From VRUE01 sp963729995 (GTDB lineage: Bacteria > Actinomycetota > Thermoleophilia > Solirubrobacterales > 70-9), in assembly GCA_963729995.1 (NCBI GenBank), contig CAVSPF010000003.1, positions 1,488,001 to 1,552,000 on the forward strand: a DNA stretch of 64,000 bases, written 5' to 3'. The position numbers were made by a program, and so were the translations under genes. Shown in pieces: positions 41,009 to 49,608 of the stretch. The notes under the pieces are model-generated. The model ran no database searches and was not told the DNA's origin. It saw only the letters and a program-made list of their open reading frames with translations. Every line of letters begins with the position of its first letter. Within the stretch, counting starts at the first letter, position 1.

Positions 41009-42562
41009 TTGGAGCGCCTGGCACTGCGCGATACTAAGAAGGTGTTGCCAGGCATCAGTCTTGCGATCGACGCGGAGGCGACCAAGGCCGAGGAGCCCGC
41101 CTCGTCGGCCTTGGGCGAGGAGACTCGCGGGACGCTGGCCGCATCCGTCGATCGGGGCGAGCTCGATCGGATACGACACGACAGCGAGAAGCTGACGCCA
41201 AGCGGGTTCAGGACGCTCAGGTGGCTGGCGATCATCCTGCCGGTTGGCTTCATCGTCGGCCTCAACTACCTCCTGCACACCGCCCTGCACAGGTTCCATG
41301 ACTTCCCAGGAGTCCTGGTGGTGCTGGCTCTGCTCGTGCTCCTCACCGGAGCATTCTCATTCGCGGTGTTCGGGCTCGTCGAACGGCTGGAGCGGCGCAT
41401 CCTCGAGCGCAACGCCATGCTCGCGGCGCTGGTTTCCATCGGCCGCGAGGCCGGCTCGTCGCTCGACCTCGACGAGCTGCTCGATAACAGCCTTGCCGCG
41501 ATCCTCGAGATCACCTCGGCGGAGGCGGCGGAGGTATGGCTGACCGACGGTGACAGCGAGCTCGTCATGGCGCACCATCGCGGGCTTGCTCCGGAGGCCT
41601 TCCGCGAGAAGGAGCGCCTCCGCTTGGGCGAGGGCCTGCCGGGACTGGTTGCCGAGCAGGGGTCGCCCATCGTCGTTCACAACCTGCAGCAGGACCAGCG
41701 CTTTGTGCGTTCCGGCGTCAAGCGGCTGGGGTTCGAGAGCTTCTGCGCCCTCCCACTTCGCCATCGTGGCGAGACCTATGGCGTTCTCTGCGTCTCGGCA
41801 CGCGACAGCGAGGCGATGCAGGACGAGGCCGAGCGAGGCCTGCTCGAGGGCATAGCCGAGCGACTCGCGGCAGCGATCGAGAGCTCGCGCCTGCACGAAC
41901 GGGTCCTCGATGCCGCCGTCCTGCGAGAGCGCGAGCGGATTGCGCGCGAGCTCCACGACGGGCTCGCCCAGGTTCTCGGCTACATCAACGCCCAGACGCT
42001 GGCGGTTCGGAAGCTGATCACCTCAAACCGCACCGACGAGGCGAGCGTCCAGCTGGAGGCGATGGAGAAGGCCACGAAGCGCGTCTATGGGGACGTTCGG
42101 GAAGGGATCTTCAGTCTCAGGACGCCGCTCGGCCAAGGCGATCGGCTCACCGACGCGGTTCGCGCTCACCTCGACAACTACCGCGAGATGCCGGGTGTCC
42201 CCGGGACGCTCGAGGTGGTCGAAGACGGCGAGCTGCCGGTGCTGCCGCCCGCCAGCGAGATCCAGCTGATGTGGATCGTTCAGGAGGCCCTCAACAACGT
42301 TCGCAACCACGCCGAAGCCGACAGCGCAACGGTCCGGTTCTCCGTCGAGGGCCCCGAGCTGGTCGTCTCGGTCGAGGACGACGGCCGCGGATTCAGGCCC
42401 GAGCAGCGGGCGCGCACCGGTTGGCCGCACTTCGGGCTGCAAACGATGCGCGAGCGCGCCGAGGCAATCGGCGGACGCTTCGAGATCGACTCCGAATTCA
42501 ACCGGGGTACGGCGGTGCGCGTCCGGGTCCCGCTGCCCCAGACGAACGGAGCGTCTGAATGA
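41009..42562 (+). CDS. NarL-type sensor histidine kinase with GAF domain
   Basis: Up to 517 residues; the TTG at 41009 or the GTG at 42 is the start, neither with a good ribosome-binding site (GTG at 41042). Two transmembrane segments (LRWLAIILPVGFIVGLNYLL and VVLALLVLLTGAFSFAVFGLV) are followed by a GAF domain (about residues 140-290, LVSIGREAGSSLDLDELLD to VLCVSARD). The HisKA_3 phosphoacceptor His is in RERIARELHDGLAQVLGYI. The HATPase_c boxes are EALNNVRNHAEA, DDGRGF and GLQTMRERAEAIGG. The response regulator overlaps by four bases, so the pair forms one two-component system. The signal is unknown. Confidence 0.92.
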   Translation: MERLALRDTKKVLPGISLAIDAEATKAEEPASSALGEETRGTLAASVDRGELDRIRHDSEKLTPSGFRTLRWLAIILPVGFIVGLNYLLHTALHRFHDFPGVLVVLALLVLLTGAFSFAVFGLVERLERRILERNAMLAALVSIGREAGSSLDLDELLDNSLAAILEITSAEAAEVWLTDGDSELVMAHHRGLAPEAFREKERLRLGEGLPGLVAEQGSPIVVHNLQQDQRFVRSGVKRLGFESFCALPLRHRGETYGVLCVSARDSEAMQDEAERGLLEGIAERLAAAIESSRLHERVLDAAVLRERERIARELHDGLAQVLGYINAQTLAVRKLITSNRTDEASVQLEAMEKATKRVYGDVREGIFSLRTPLGQGDRLTDAVRAHLDNYREMPGVPGTLEVVEDGELPVLPPASEIQLMWIVQEALNNVRNHAEADSATVRFSVEGPELVVSVEDDGRGFRPEQRARTGWPHFGLQTMRERAEAIGGRFEIDSEFNRGTAVRVRVPLPQTNGASE

Positions 42563-43218
42563 AGGTCCTGCTCGCCGACGACCACGCGCTCTTCCGGGCC
42601 GGCATAGCGAGCCTGCTGCAGGCCGCCGGCCATGAGGTCGTGGGGCAGGCGGGGAACGGAATCGAGGCGCTGGAACGCACCCGCGAGCTGCACCCGGACC
42701 TGGTGCTCATGGACATCACGATGCCGCGCTGCGGCGGGTTGGAGGCGACGCGGCTGATCAAGGCGGAGATGCCGGAGGTGAAGATCGTGATCGTCACGGT
42801 TTCCCAGGACGATGCGGACCTCTTCGAGGCGGTCAAGAGCGGCGCCGAGGGCTATCTGCTCAAGGACATGTCCAACGAGGAGTTCGAGCGCACCCTGCAG
42901 GGAATCGCCGAGGGAGAGGCTCCGCTCTCCCAGGGCCTCGCGGCCAAGATCCTCGAAGAGTTCGCGCGCGTCTCGCGGGGCGGAGACGCCCACGGGGACG
43001 ACCGCGACAGCCTCACCGACCGTGAGCAGGAGGTCCTGCGGCTGGTCACCGCCGGGAAGAGGAACCGCGAGATCGCCGAGGCGCTCTTCATCGCCGAGAG
43101 CACCGTCAACTTCCACATGAAGAACATCCTCTCCAAGCTCCACCTGCGCAACCGGGCCGAGGCCGTGGCCTACGCACTGCGGTCCGGGCTTGTCGAGGTC
43201 ACCTCGCCGGAACCCTGA
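42559..43218 (+). CDS. NarL/FixJ-family response regulator
   Basis: 219 residues. The receiver domain has the acidic pair ADDH, the phosphorylated Asp in LVLMDITMPRCGG, the Thr/Ser at IVTVS and Lys in YLLKDMS. The LuxR-type helix-turn-helix is at the C-terminus (LTDREQEVLRLVTAGKRNREIAEALFIAESTVNFHMKNILSKLHLRNR). ATGA overlap with the kinase gene supports co-translation. Targets are not known. Confidence 0.95.
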   Translation: MKVLLADDHALFRAGIASLLQAAGHEVVGQAGNGIEALERTRELHPDLVLMDITMPRCGGLEATRLIKAEMPEVKIVIVTVSQDDADLFEAVKSGAEGYLLKDMSNEEFERTLQGIAEGEAPLSQGLAAKILEEFARVSRGGDAHGDDRDSLTDREQEVLRLVTAGKRNREIAEALFIAESTVNFHMKNILSKLHLRNRAEAVAYALRSGLVEVTSPEP

Positions 43219-43223
43219 CCCGC

Positions 43224-44480
43224 CTACACCTTCTTCTTGCGCCCCTTGCCGGTCCCGTTCGCCTTCTTGGGGATCATCTGCACGAAGTCACCGAACTTCT
43301 CAGGCTCCTCGAGCCGGCATGACCAGACCAGGCGGCCGTTCCAGACCGTCATGTCCGGGCATCCGTCGCACATGTTCTGCTGGCCGTCCTCATAGATATC
43401 GGCCGGCTGGATCACCATCACCGACTGGAAGCGCAGCTTCTGGGACGCGATGCCCGGGTCGCGGGCAACCGCCCGCCCATAGCGTCCGGCAATCTTGCGA
43501 AGGCGCCGATCGAAGGGGGCGAGCAGCAACATCGCGCGCCCGTGGGCGAGCGTCCGCGGCCCCGTGTAGGCGAGATAGCGCCCCGTGCTGAGGTGATGGA
43601 AGGTCTGCGCCAGCTCCATCGAGCGGGGACCGACGTAGCCGTAGATCCTGTCCCGAGTGCCCAGGCGACCGGTCAGCAGCCACTTGAAGGTGTCCGGCCG
43701 CTCGGTCCCGTTCAGGTAGGCCGCCGGCTCGAAGTCGGGGAAGCGCTTGCGGATCTCCGCGACGATGTCGGTCGACTGGATCTCGTGCCGCGTCAGGTCG
43801 GTGGTCGCGTAGGGAGCGTCGAGGAAGTCAACCGGCTCGCCGTGCACCTGATACTCGAACTCACCGCCGACGACCCCGGCCCGGAAGGCGATGAACACCA
43901 CCGTGTGCACGATGTCGATGTGCCGCTGGGCCCACTCGACGGTGTCCGGCACCTGCTCGAGCGTGTCCTCGTAGACCGTCGCGTTGAACGAGCAGCCGAG
44001 ATCTCCCCCGCCGACCTCCGCCACCATCTCGGCGAAATGCAGGCGCAGCTCGTTCAGCTCGATCTCGTTCTTGTCCTTCCAGCCCGGCCGTCCCTGTTTG
44101 GAGTCGATGTGGAAGGTGAAGCCTGAGACGCCGGCGCGCTTCAGCTCGCCGAGCAGCTCGGGGGTCAGCGCCAGTCCGTTGGTGTTGACGATCGGCTTGA
44201 GGCCGTCGCTGGCGACCATCCGCACGATCTCCACGATCTCCGGATGGACGAGCGGATCTCCTCCCGCGATGGAGACACCGTCAACGGTGCGGTAGCGCTT
44301 GAAGACCTCGAGGTCGCTCCGCACTTCCTCCAACGTCTTGTGGCCTCCCGGATCGTTCTCCCGGTAGCAGCCAAGACAGGCAAGGTTGCACTTCTTCGTC
44401 GGCTCCAGCCAGGCGATCGCGTTGTCTGGCAGCGACCACGGAAGTCGGTAGAGCTGGCGGTGATCAAGCGTCGCGGACAT
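43224..44480 (-). CDS. Radical SAM enzyme with C-terminal cysteine motif
   Basis: 418 residues; GGGAGGT precedes the ATG. The radical SAM motif CNLACLGC (CX3CX2C) is at about residues 31-38, followed by GGDPLVHPEI and the NTNGLAL strand. The C-terminal region has MCDGCPDMTVWNGRLVWSCRLEEP, which could hold an auxiliary Fe-S cluster as in SPASM-like proteins, and a very basic tail (KKANGTGKGRKKK). No substrate peptide or partner gene is adjacent, so the reaction is not assigned. Confidence 0.85.
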   Translation of the reverse strand: MSATLDHRQLYRLPWSLPDNAIAWLEPTKKCNLACLGCYRENDPGGHKTLEEVRSDLEVFKRYRTVDGVSIAGGDPLVHPEIVEIVRMVASDGLKPIVNTNGLALTPELLGELKRAGVSGFTFHIDSKQGRPGWKDKNEIELNELRLHFAEMVAEVGGGDLGCSFNATVYEDTLEQVPDTVEWAQRHIDIVHTVVFIAFRAGVVGGEFEYQVHGEPVDFLDAPYATTDLTRHEIQSTDIVAEIRKRFPDFEPAAYLNGTERPDTFKWLLTGRLGTRDRIYGYVGPRSMELAQTFHHLSTGRYLAYTGPRTLAHGRAMLLLAPFDRRLRKIAGRYGRAVARDPGIASQKLRFQSVMVIQPADIYEDGQQNMCDGCPDMTVWNGRLVWSCRLEEPEKFGDFVQMIPKKANGTGKGRKKKV

Positions 44481-44609
44481 CGATACCTCCCATCGCTTGA
44501 GGCACAGAACACGCCGGCCACCGGCGTAAGTGAGGGTACCCTAATACCGTCAGCGCCACGACCGCGTCCCGCGCACTCCGGCGAGGGGTCTTGCGGGCAC
44601 AGAGTTGGG

Positions 44610-45026
44610 TCAATCCTCGCTGACGCTGGGCCTTCGCCGGTGGCGCTTGCGCTCGGCGGCACGGCGCTTCTGCTCGAGGCGCCGTTCGCGGGAGAAGCGG
44701 GTCGGCTTGGTCGGCCGGCGCCTGCTGGGCACCCTGAGGCCCGCTGCGATCTTCTCGGCGAGACGCCGCAGGGCGAGCTCCCGGTTGCGCGCCTGTCCAC
44801 GCGCGTCCTGAGCGACGGCGGTGACGACCGGGCCCGCGCGCTCGATCAACCGCGCCCGCTGCGACTCGTCCAATCCCTTCGAGGCCTCGACGTCGAACAC
44901 GGCTTCGACCCGCGAGGCGGTTACGTTGGCGTGCTGACCACCGGGCCCGGATGAGCGGCTGGTGCGGAGCTCTATCTCGTTGAGCGGGATGGAGAGGCGG
45001 GAGTCGACCCTCAGCTCGTCGGGCAT
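44610..45026 (-). CDS. arfB: Alternative ribosome rescue factor ArfB-like (GGQ domain)
   Basis: 138 residues. The GGQ peptidyl-tRNA hydrolysis motif is in RSSGPGGQHANVTASRVEAVFDV. A conserved core (ELALRRLAEKI) and a basic C-terminal tail (SRERRLEQKRRAAERKRHRRR) follow. That tail enters the mRNA channel of stalled ribosomes in ArfB/ICT1. There is no codon-recognition domain, so it is not RF1 or RF2. Confidence 0.92.
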   Translation of the reverse strand: MPDELRVDSRLSIPLNEIELRTSRSSGPGGQHANVTASRVEAVFDVEASKGLDESQRARLIERAGPVVTAVAQDARGQARNRELALRRLAEKIAAGLRVPSRRRPTKPTRFSRERRLEQKRRAAERKRHRRRPSVSED

Positions 45027-45034
45027 GGCGCCGG

Positions 45035-45385
45035 TTATCCCGATAGCCCGGGGATGTGGCGGCCTATGTGCTCGGCGATGGTCTCGCGCACCCAGCGCTG
45101 GGTTTCGGGATCGGCCATGCGGTAGCGACCGAGCAGCATCTGCTGGTCGGTCAGCGGCAGCCCGGCGATCTCCCAGCGGACGACGAGGCGCTCGAAGAGG
45201 AGCTCCGAGCGCCGCCTCCAGGCGTCGTCGACCGTCGCCGCCGCGCCCACCGGCGCCTCGCCGATCTTGGCGATCGTCCCGGTGCTGAGCGACTGGCGGA
45301 GCGTCAGGATGTTGCCTTCCGCGTCGGTGTAGTCGACGGTCCGGGCCGTCTGCTTCGGCCGGCGTGGCTTCTTTCGCTTCGCCAT
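45035..45385 (-). CDS. Small basic protein of unknown function
   Basis: 116 residues from the ATG at 45385 (MAKRKKPRRPKQTARTVDY). A basic N-terminus is followed by an ordered-looking region (DAEGNILTLRQSLSTGTIAKIG) and a helical C-terminus (AWRRRSELLFERLVVRWEIAGLPLTDQQMLLGRYRMADPETQRWVRETIAEHIGRH). It ends eight bases before the arfB start and is probably co-transcribed. A role in translation is only a guess from context. Confidence 0.65.
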   Translation of the reverse strand: MAKRKKPRRPKQTARTVDYTDAEGNILTLRQSLSTGTIAKIGEAPVGAAATVDDAWRRRSELLFERLVVRWEIAGLPLTDQQMLLGRYRMADPETQRWVRETIAEHIGRHIPGLSG

Positions 45386-45430
45386 CGCTGCCGAGTTTGA
45401 CACCAGCCGGTTGGGGTTAGAGTCGGCGGC

Positions 45431-46303
45431 GTGCAGCCGCTGACCTTCATCGGCGTCCCGATCGACTCCGTCGGCCGCGACGGCGGCGCTGAGCGGGCGC
45501 CGCAGGCGCTGCGCGAGCTCGGCCTCCCGGCGGTTCTCGGCGGCGACGACGGTGGCGACCTCGACGTCCGCATCCGCGGCGATGAGCGCGACCCGGCAAC
45601 CGGCATCCTCGCGAGCGAGGACGTGCTGATCACCACCGCCGCGATCCGGGCCGCGGTCGCCGAGCGGATCGGCGCCGGCGAGCGGCCGTTCCTCGCCGGC
45701 GGCTGCTGCGCCGAGCTGCCCGGCGCGCTGGCCGGCGCCCGCGACGCCCTCGGCGAGATCGGCCTCGTCCACCTCGACGGCCACGCCGACCTCTACGACG
45801 GCGTCACCTCGCCGACCGGCGAGGCCGCCGACATGCCGATCTCGGTCGCCCTGGGGCTCGGCCCGGACGCCTGGGTGCGGGCCGCCGGCGGGGCCGCCGT
45901 CGCGGCGGAGCAGCTCGCGATCGTCGGCTTCCGCGACCGCGAGGAGTCGGTCCAGCACGGGATGCGTCAGCCGGAGTCGCTGCGGACGGCGCCGGTCCTC
46001 CTGCCGATCGAGGACCTGCGGGCCCGCGGCCCGGGCGCGGCCGCGGCCGCGCCCGCCGAGCGGCTCGCCGCGCGGGCGCCGTTCTGGCTGCACTTCGACG
46101 TCGACGTCCTCGACCGGGCCGTCTTCCCCGCCACCGACTACCTGATGCCGGGCGGGCTCGGGTGGGAGGAGGCCCGCGCCGTCCTCACCGCGCTGCGCTC
46201 CTCGCCAGCGCTGATCGGCACCTCGCTTGGCTGTTACAACCCGGACAAGGATCCGGATCGCGCCTGCGGCCGCGCGCTGGTCGACGCGCTCGCGGCAACC
46301 TAG
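45431..46303 (+). CDS. Arginase/agmatinase (ureohydrolase) family protein with altered metal motif
   Basis: 290 residues from a GTG. The ureohydrolase fold is clear: FIGVPIDSVGRDGGAERAPQALR at the N-terminus, LVHLDGHADLYDG with the metal-binding D-x-H-x-D, and LHFDVDVLDR with D-x-D. The first ligand motif GGDHS is GGCCAELPG here, so the usual His ligand is missing. Metal content and activity may therefore differ from arginase. The substrate is not assigned. Its end overlaps the convergent PhhB gene by four bases. Confidence 0.8.
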   Translation: MQPLTFIGVPIDSVGRDGGAERAPQALRELGLPAVLGGDDGGDLDVRIRGDERDPATGILASEDVLITTAAIRAAVAERIGAGERPFLAGGCCAELPGALAGARDALGEIGLVHLDGHADLYDGVTSPTGEAADMPISVALGLGPDAWVRAAGGAAVAAEQLAIVGFRDREESVQHGMRQPESLRTAPVLLPIEDLRARGPGAAAAAPAERLAARAPFWLHFDVDVLDRAVFPATDYLMPGGLGWEEARAVLTALRSSPALIGTSLGCYNPDKDPDRACGRALVDALAAT

Positions 46304-46578
46304 GCGAGCGCGTCGATCTTCGCTGCCAGCTCGAAGTCGGACTCGGTCAGGCCACCCTCGGAGTGGGTGGAGATCATCACCTTGACCCTGTCCCAGGAGA
46401 TCTCCAAGTCGGGGTGATGGTTCATCTCCTCGGCCGGCTCGACCAGGCTGGCGACGAAGTTGACCGAGCCGACGAAATCACCGCGCTCGAAGGTCTTGAC
46501 GATCGCGTCACCCACCCGCTCCCAGCCGGGGTGCTCGCTGAGCCTGGCCTCGACCTCGGAATCGCTCAGAAGCGCCAT
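46300..46578 (-). CDS. phhB: 4a-hydroxytetrahydrobiopterin (pterin-4a-carbinolamine) dehydratase
   Basis: 92 residues, the family's normal size. The active-site motif is EEMNHHPDLEISWDRVKVMISTHSEGGLTESDFELAAKID, with the catalytic HH pair and HS(E)GGLT. It recycles pterin for aromatic amino acid hydroxylases, though none is in this window. Many bacteria carry it without a hydroxylase. Confidence 0.93.
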   Translation of the reverse strand: MALLSDSEVEARLSEHPGWERVGDAIVKTFERGDFVGSVNFVASLVEPAEEMNHHPDLEISWDRVKVMISTHSEGGLTESDFELAAKIDALA

Positions 46579-46608
46579 GGGTCAATCGTACCCCGCTCGA
46601 TCGTCCGC

Positions 46609-47643
46609 TCAGGGCGTCAGGACGATCTTCAGTGCCTCGTGGCGATCGTAGAGCGCGTAGGCGTCAGCCGCCTCGTCGAGCTTCATGTGATGGGTCACGA
46701 GCGGTGCGGGGTCGAGCCTGCCCGCCTCGATCAGTCCCAACACGCGATCGACGTGGGCAATCACGTTGGCGAGCCCGAGGCGCAGCGTCAGTCCCTTCAA
46801 CCAGGCGAGCCCGATCGGCACCTCGCCCCTCCCCGCGTAGGCGCCGATGCCGGAGACCGTACCTGCGTCCCGCGCCAGGCTGATCGCCATCGCGAGCGGA
46901 GCTGGGTCGCCAACCGCGTCGACGACGATGTCGACGCCGCGGCCCGCCGTGGCCGCCCGCACCGCTCGTTTCGGGTCCTCCTCGGTGAGGTGGATCGACG
47001 TAGCGCCGAACCGCGCCGCCATCTGCAGGCGTTGCTGGACCGAATCGACCGCGAAGACCTGCGCGGCACCCGCCGCGAGCGCCGCCTGAACCGCGCAGAG
47101 GCCAACGGGGCCAAGCCCCAGCACGGCGACCGTGTCTCCAGCACGGATCCCGGCGTGCTCGACCGCGTGGTAGCCGGTGCCCAAAACGTCACCGGCGAAC
47201 AGCGCCACCTCGTCGGACATTTCCTCCGGGACCCTCCGGAGGGTGAGATTGGCGCGCGGCACGAGCAGCTGGTCGGCCTGGGCTCCCTGAAGGTCACCGA
47301 GCTTCGCGCCGTGGCCGAAGGTCCGTCCCCGCTCGCAGCGGTGGTAGTCCCCGCGCAGGCAGGCCGCGCAGGTCGCGCAGGCGGTATGGAAGCAGCCCAG
47401 CACGCGGTCGCCGACGGAGACCCTCTCCACGTCGGGCCCCGCAGCGAGCACCCTGCCGACGAACTCGTGGCCGATTGTGAAGCCCGGCTCGACAGGCACC
47501 CTCCCGTGGTAGATGTGGAGATCCGAACCGCAGATCCCACTCGCCTCCACCCGCACCACCGCCTCGTCGGCGGCACCGACCTCCGGCTCTGGCTTCTCTT
47601 CGATCCGGACTTCGCCGGGAGCCTGAAATGTGACGGCGCGCAT
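46609..47643 (-). CDS. Zinc-dependent alcohol dehydrogenase (MDR family)
   Basis: 344 residues. The catalytic zinc ligands are C in GICGSDLH and HE in GHEFVGRV. The structural zinc cysteines are in CFHTACATCAACLRGDYHRC. The Rossmann motif is VAVLGLGPVGLCAVQAALAAG, and the Asp following strand 2 (FAVDSVQQR) suggests NAD. The class resembles glutathione-independent or sorbitol-type dehydrogenases; the substrate is unassigned. Confidence 0.92.
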   Translation of the reverse strand: MRAVTFQAPGEVRIEEKPEPEVGAADEAVVRVEASGICGSDLHIYHGRVPVEPGFTIGHEFVGRVLAAGPDVERVSVGDRVLGCFHTACATCAACLRGDYHRCERGRTFGHGAKLGDLQGAQADQLLVPRANLTLRRVPEEMSDEVALFAGDVLGTGYHAVEHAGIRAGDTVAVLGLGPVGLCAVQAALAAGAAQVFAVDSVQQRLQMAARFGATSIHLTEEDPKRAVRAATAGRGVDIVVDAVGDPAPLAMAISLARDAGTVSGIGAYAGRGEVPIGLAWLKGLTLRLGLANVIAHVDRVLGLIEAGRLDPAPLVTHHMKLDEAADAYALYDRHEALKIVLTP

Positions 47644-47741
47644 CGCGTGCGAACCGTATCGTCATCCCCGCCGACGAGCCGATGCCGTTTCGATGCAGGC
47701 GTTCCACCGACCCCGGGGACGGATGGCGCCGGGCGGGATGG

Positions 47742-49148
47742 TCAGCCGAGGCTGACGCGGGGCATCTGGAACCGGCCGATCCCGGCGGCCGGGCTCGCGG
47801 TCTCGGCGATCCGCGCCTCCAGCGCCAGCTCCTTCTCGAAGTCCGCCGCCTGGTCGTGCTGGAAGTCGACGTCCCTGCCTTCGAGCAGCTCGACGAAGAT
47901 GTCGACGAAGCGAGGCTCGAGCTGCGTGCCGGCGACACGGCGCAGCTCCTTGATCGCTTCGTAGGTGGAGATCGGAGCGCGGTAGGAGTCGCGAGCGGTC
48001 ATCACGTCGTAGGTGTCGGCGACGGAGATGATCCGCGCCAGCTCGGGGATCTCATCGCCTTCGAGGCCGCGGGGATAGCCCGTGCCGTCGATCCGCTCGT
48101 GGTGAGCCAGGATGATCTCGGCGACCGGCCCGTAGCCGTCCACGGATGAGACAACCCGGGCCCCCTGCTGCGGGTGACGGCGGATCAGCATCCAGTCCTC
48201 GTCGTTGAGCGGCACGTTGGCCTTGAGGATCCGGTCGGGGAGGATGAACTTGCCGATGTCGTGCAGGAGGGCAGCGATGTGGACCAGCTCCTCCTCCTGC
48301 CGCGAGAGGCCCGCCCGTTGCGCGATCGCCCGCGAGTAGCGGGCCACGGCGGCGCTGTGGCGGGCGGTCATCTGGTCGCGCAGGTCGAGCGTGCGCAGCA
48401 GCGCGCTCAGCATCCCGACCTGGAAGCTGGCCAACTGCTTGGTGCGTACCTCCAGCTCCCCGGCGCGCTCCTGGGATTTGAGCAGCTCGCGCAGCAGGTA
48501 CTGGAAGGTCACCAGAACAATGCCGAACAGCGCGACACCCGCCAGGCCGATCTGGACGTAGATGAAGGCGACCCCAACCGCCATCAGCGCCGCAGCCAGC
48601 TCCGACGGCAACAGCGGGATCAGCGCCGTGCGGACCTTCTCGACGAAGGAGCTGCGTTCCAGGTAGCAGGTGTAGCCGGCAATCATCGAAAAGTTGATCG
48701 CCAGTGCTGCAAGGAAAACCCCGAAGACAAGGATGTAGAAGACCGGATCGCCAGGCGTGATCTGCGTGGCCCTGACCACTTCGTGGAAGCCGATTCCGCA
48801 AGCGAGCGGAAAGGTCACGTAGGTCAGCGAGTTGACGAGCAGGTCATGCAGCGGTTCCCGCCAACGTAGCCATCCGGCAAGAACGGAAAGAAGGCCGATC
48901 AGAGCAGCCGGCGAACCGCCAAGAAGGACGAGGGCCAGGACGAGCGCGAGGAAGTTGCCCGAGATCTTCAGGCGCGATTTCGTCTCAATCGACATCACGT
49001 CGCTGAAGACCGAGAACGTGAGCAGGACGCCAAACAAGCCGAGATCCCAATTCGCATACGGCGCTCGCCAGATTGCCACCGCGACCGCCGCGAGAAGGGC
49101 AGTCGCCAGTAGCACGTGGTTCAACCGGGTGGGCCGCTCGTTTTCCAT
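47742..49148 (-). CDS. Membrane HD-GYP domain protein (c-di-GMP phosphodiesterase-like)
   Basis: About 468 residues. The N-terminal ~230 residues contain seven or eight hydrophobic segments of MASE-like sensory type. The C-terminal HD-GYP domain is intact: LLHDIGKF with the HD pair, RRHPQQGARV, HHERIDGTGYPRGL with GYP, and ISVADTYDVMTA. It should hydrolyse c-di-GMP. The ATG at 49148 was chosen; a GTG at 49169 adds seven residues. The degenerate GGDEF protein at 31916 is the only other c-di-GMP-type gene here. Confidence 0.92.
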   Translation of the reverse strand: MENERPTRLNHVLLATALLAAVAVAIWRAPYANWDLGLFGVLLTFSVFSDVMSIETKSRLKISGNFLALVLALVLLGGSPAALIGLLSVLAGWLRWREPLHDLLVNSLTYVTFPLACGIGFHEVVRATQITPGDPVFYILVFGVFLAALAINFSMIAGYTCYLERSSFVEKVRTALIPLLPSELAAALMAVGVAFIYVQIGLAGVALFGIVLVTFQYLLRELLKSQERAGELEVRTKQLASFQVGMLSALLRTLDLRDQMTARHSAAVARYSRAIAQRAGLSRQEEELVHIAALLHDIGKFILPDRILKANVPLNDEDWMLIRRHPQQGARVVSSVDGYGPVAEIILAHHERIDGTGYPRGLEGDEIPELARIISVADTYDVMTARDSYRAPISTYEAIKELRRVAGTQLEPRFVDIFVELLEGRDVDFQHDQAADFEKELALEARIAETASPAAGIGRFQMPRVSLG

Positions 49149-49361
49149 GGATCGCGCCTGGATGCTCACCGCGCCATCCGCCTCAGCCCTGGGACCTCCG
49201 CGCGAAAAGCGAGAGCCCCTGCACTGGAAGCCATGTCGCGACGAACGCTACTTGCAGGAAGCCACGGTAAAGCCTCGCCGCAACCTCGGCAACCCGTCTA
49301 GGTCAATTGGCCAAGACCTTGCAAGCTGTCGGAAATGCCCCGAAATCCGGCTCGAACACAC

Positions 49362-49390
49362 CAAGGGCGCCCCACACTCGGGCGCCCTTG
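49362..49390. terminator. 11-bp perfect GC hairpin
   Basis: CAAGGGCGCCC, loop CACACTC, GGGCGCCCTTG. No T tract follows; it may be a terminator or a repeat unit. Confidence 0.5.
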
Positions 49391-49550
49391 CCATGGAAAG
49401 CGAACTGCAAGTAGCGTTCGCCTGCCTCGAAGTCTCTTACCTTTTGTAGCCCATGAGCCTTGTCCCTTTCGTCGAAGCCCGTGCTGTGCTCGCCCAGGAC
49501 AGAGCGAGAACCTTTCAATTAGCTGCAGTCGTTGTAGCACAACTTCGCGA

Positions 49551-49581
49551 AAACTTGTGCAACTGCAAGGAAACTTGTGCA
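49551..49581 (+). promoter_or_regulatory. Helically phased direct repeats upstream of the MFS gene
   Basis: AAACTTGTGCA occurs at 49551-49561 and 49571-49581, exactly 20 bp apart (two DNA turns), ending 27 bp before the ATG at 49609. This spacing fits a regulator binding two sites on one face of the helix. The regulator is unknown. Confidence 0.5.
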
Positions 49582-49608
49582 TAAACGGGTAGGACAACCG
49601 GCCAAGAA

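Larger units (their letters stand above)
49170..49608. other. 439-bp intergenic region with repeats, no gene recognised
   Basis: Between the divergent HD-GYP and MFS genes. It contains a 16-bp inverted repeat CGAACGCTACTTGCAG (49242-49257, complement at 49405-49420), a strong hairpin (49362-49390) and phased direct repeats. A 71-codon minus-strand frame at 49303-49518 starts with TTG and has no ribosome-binding site or recognised family. Local GC is lower than in the flanks. Confidence 0.6.

Noticed and set aside
49170..49300. Possible c-di-GMP riboswitch upstream of the HD-GYP gene
   Set aside because: The sequence contains GTAAAGCCTCG-like bases but lacks the paired helices and the receptor parts of the GEMM consensus.
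49303..49518. 71-codon minus-strand frame in the HD-GYP/MFS gap
   Set aside because: TTG start without a Shine-Dalgarno sequence, no recognised family, and it runs through the hairpin and inverted repeat.
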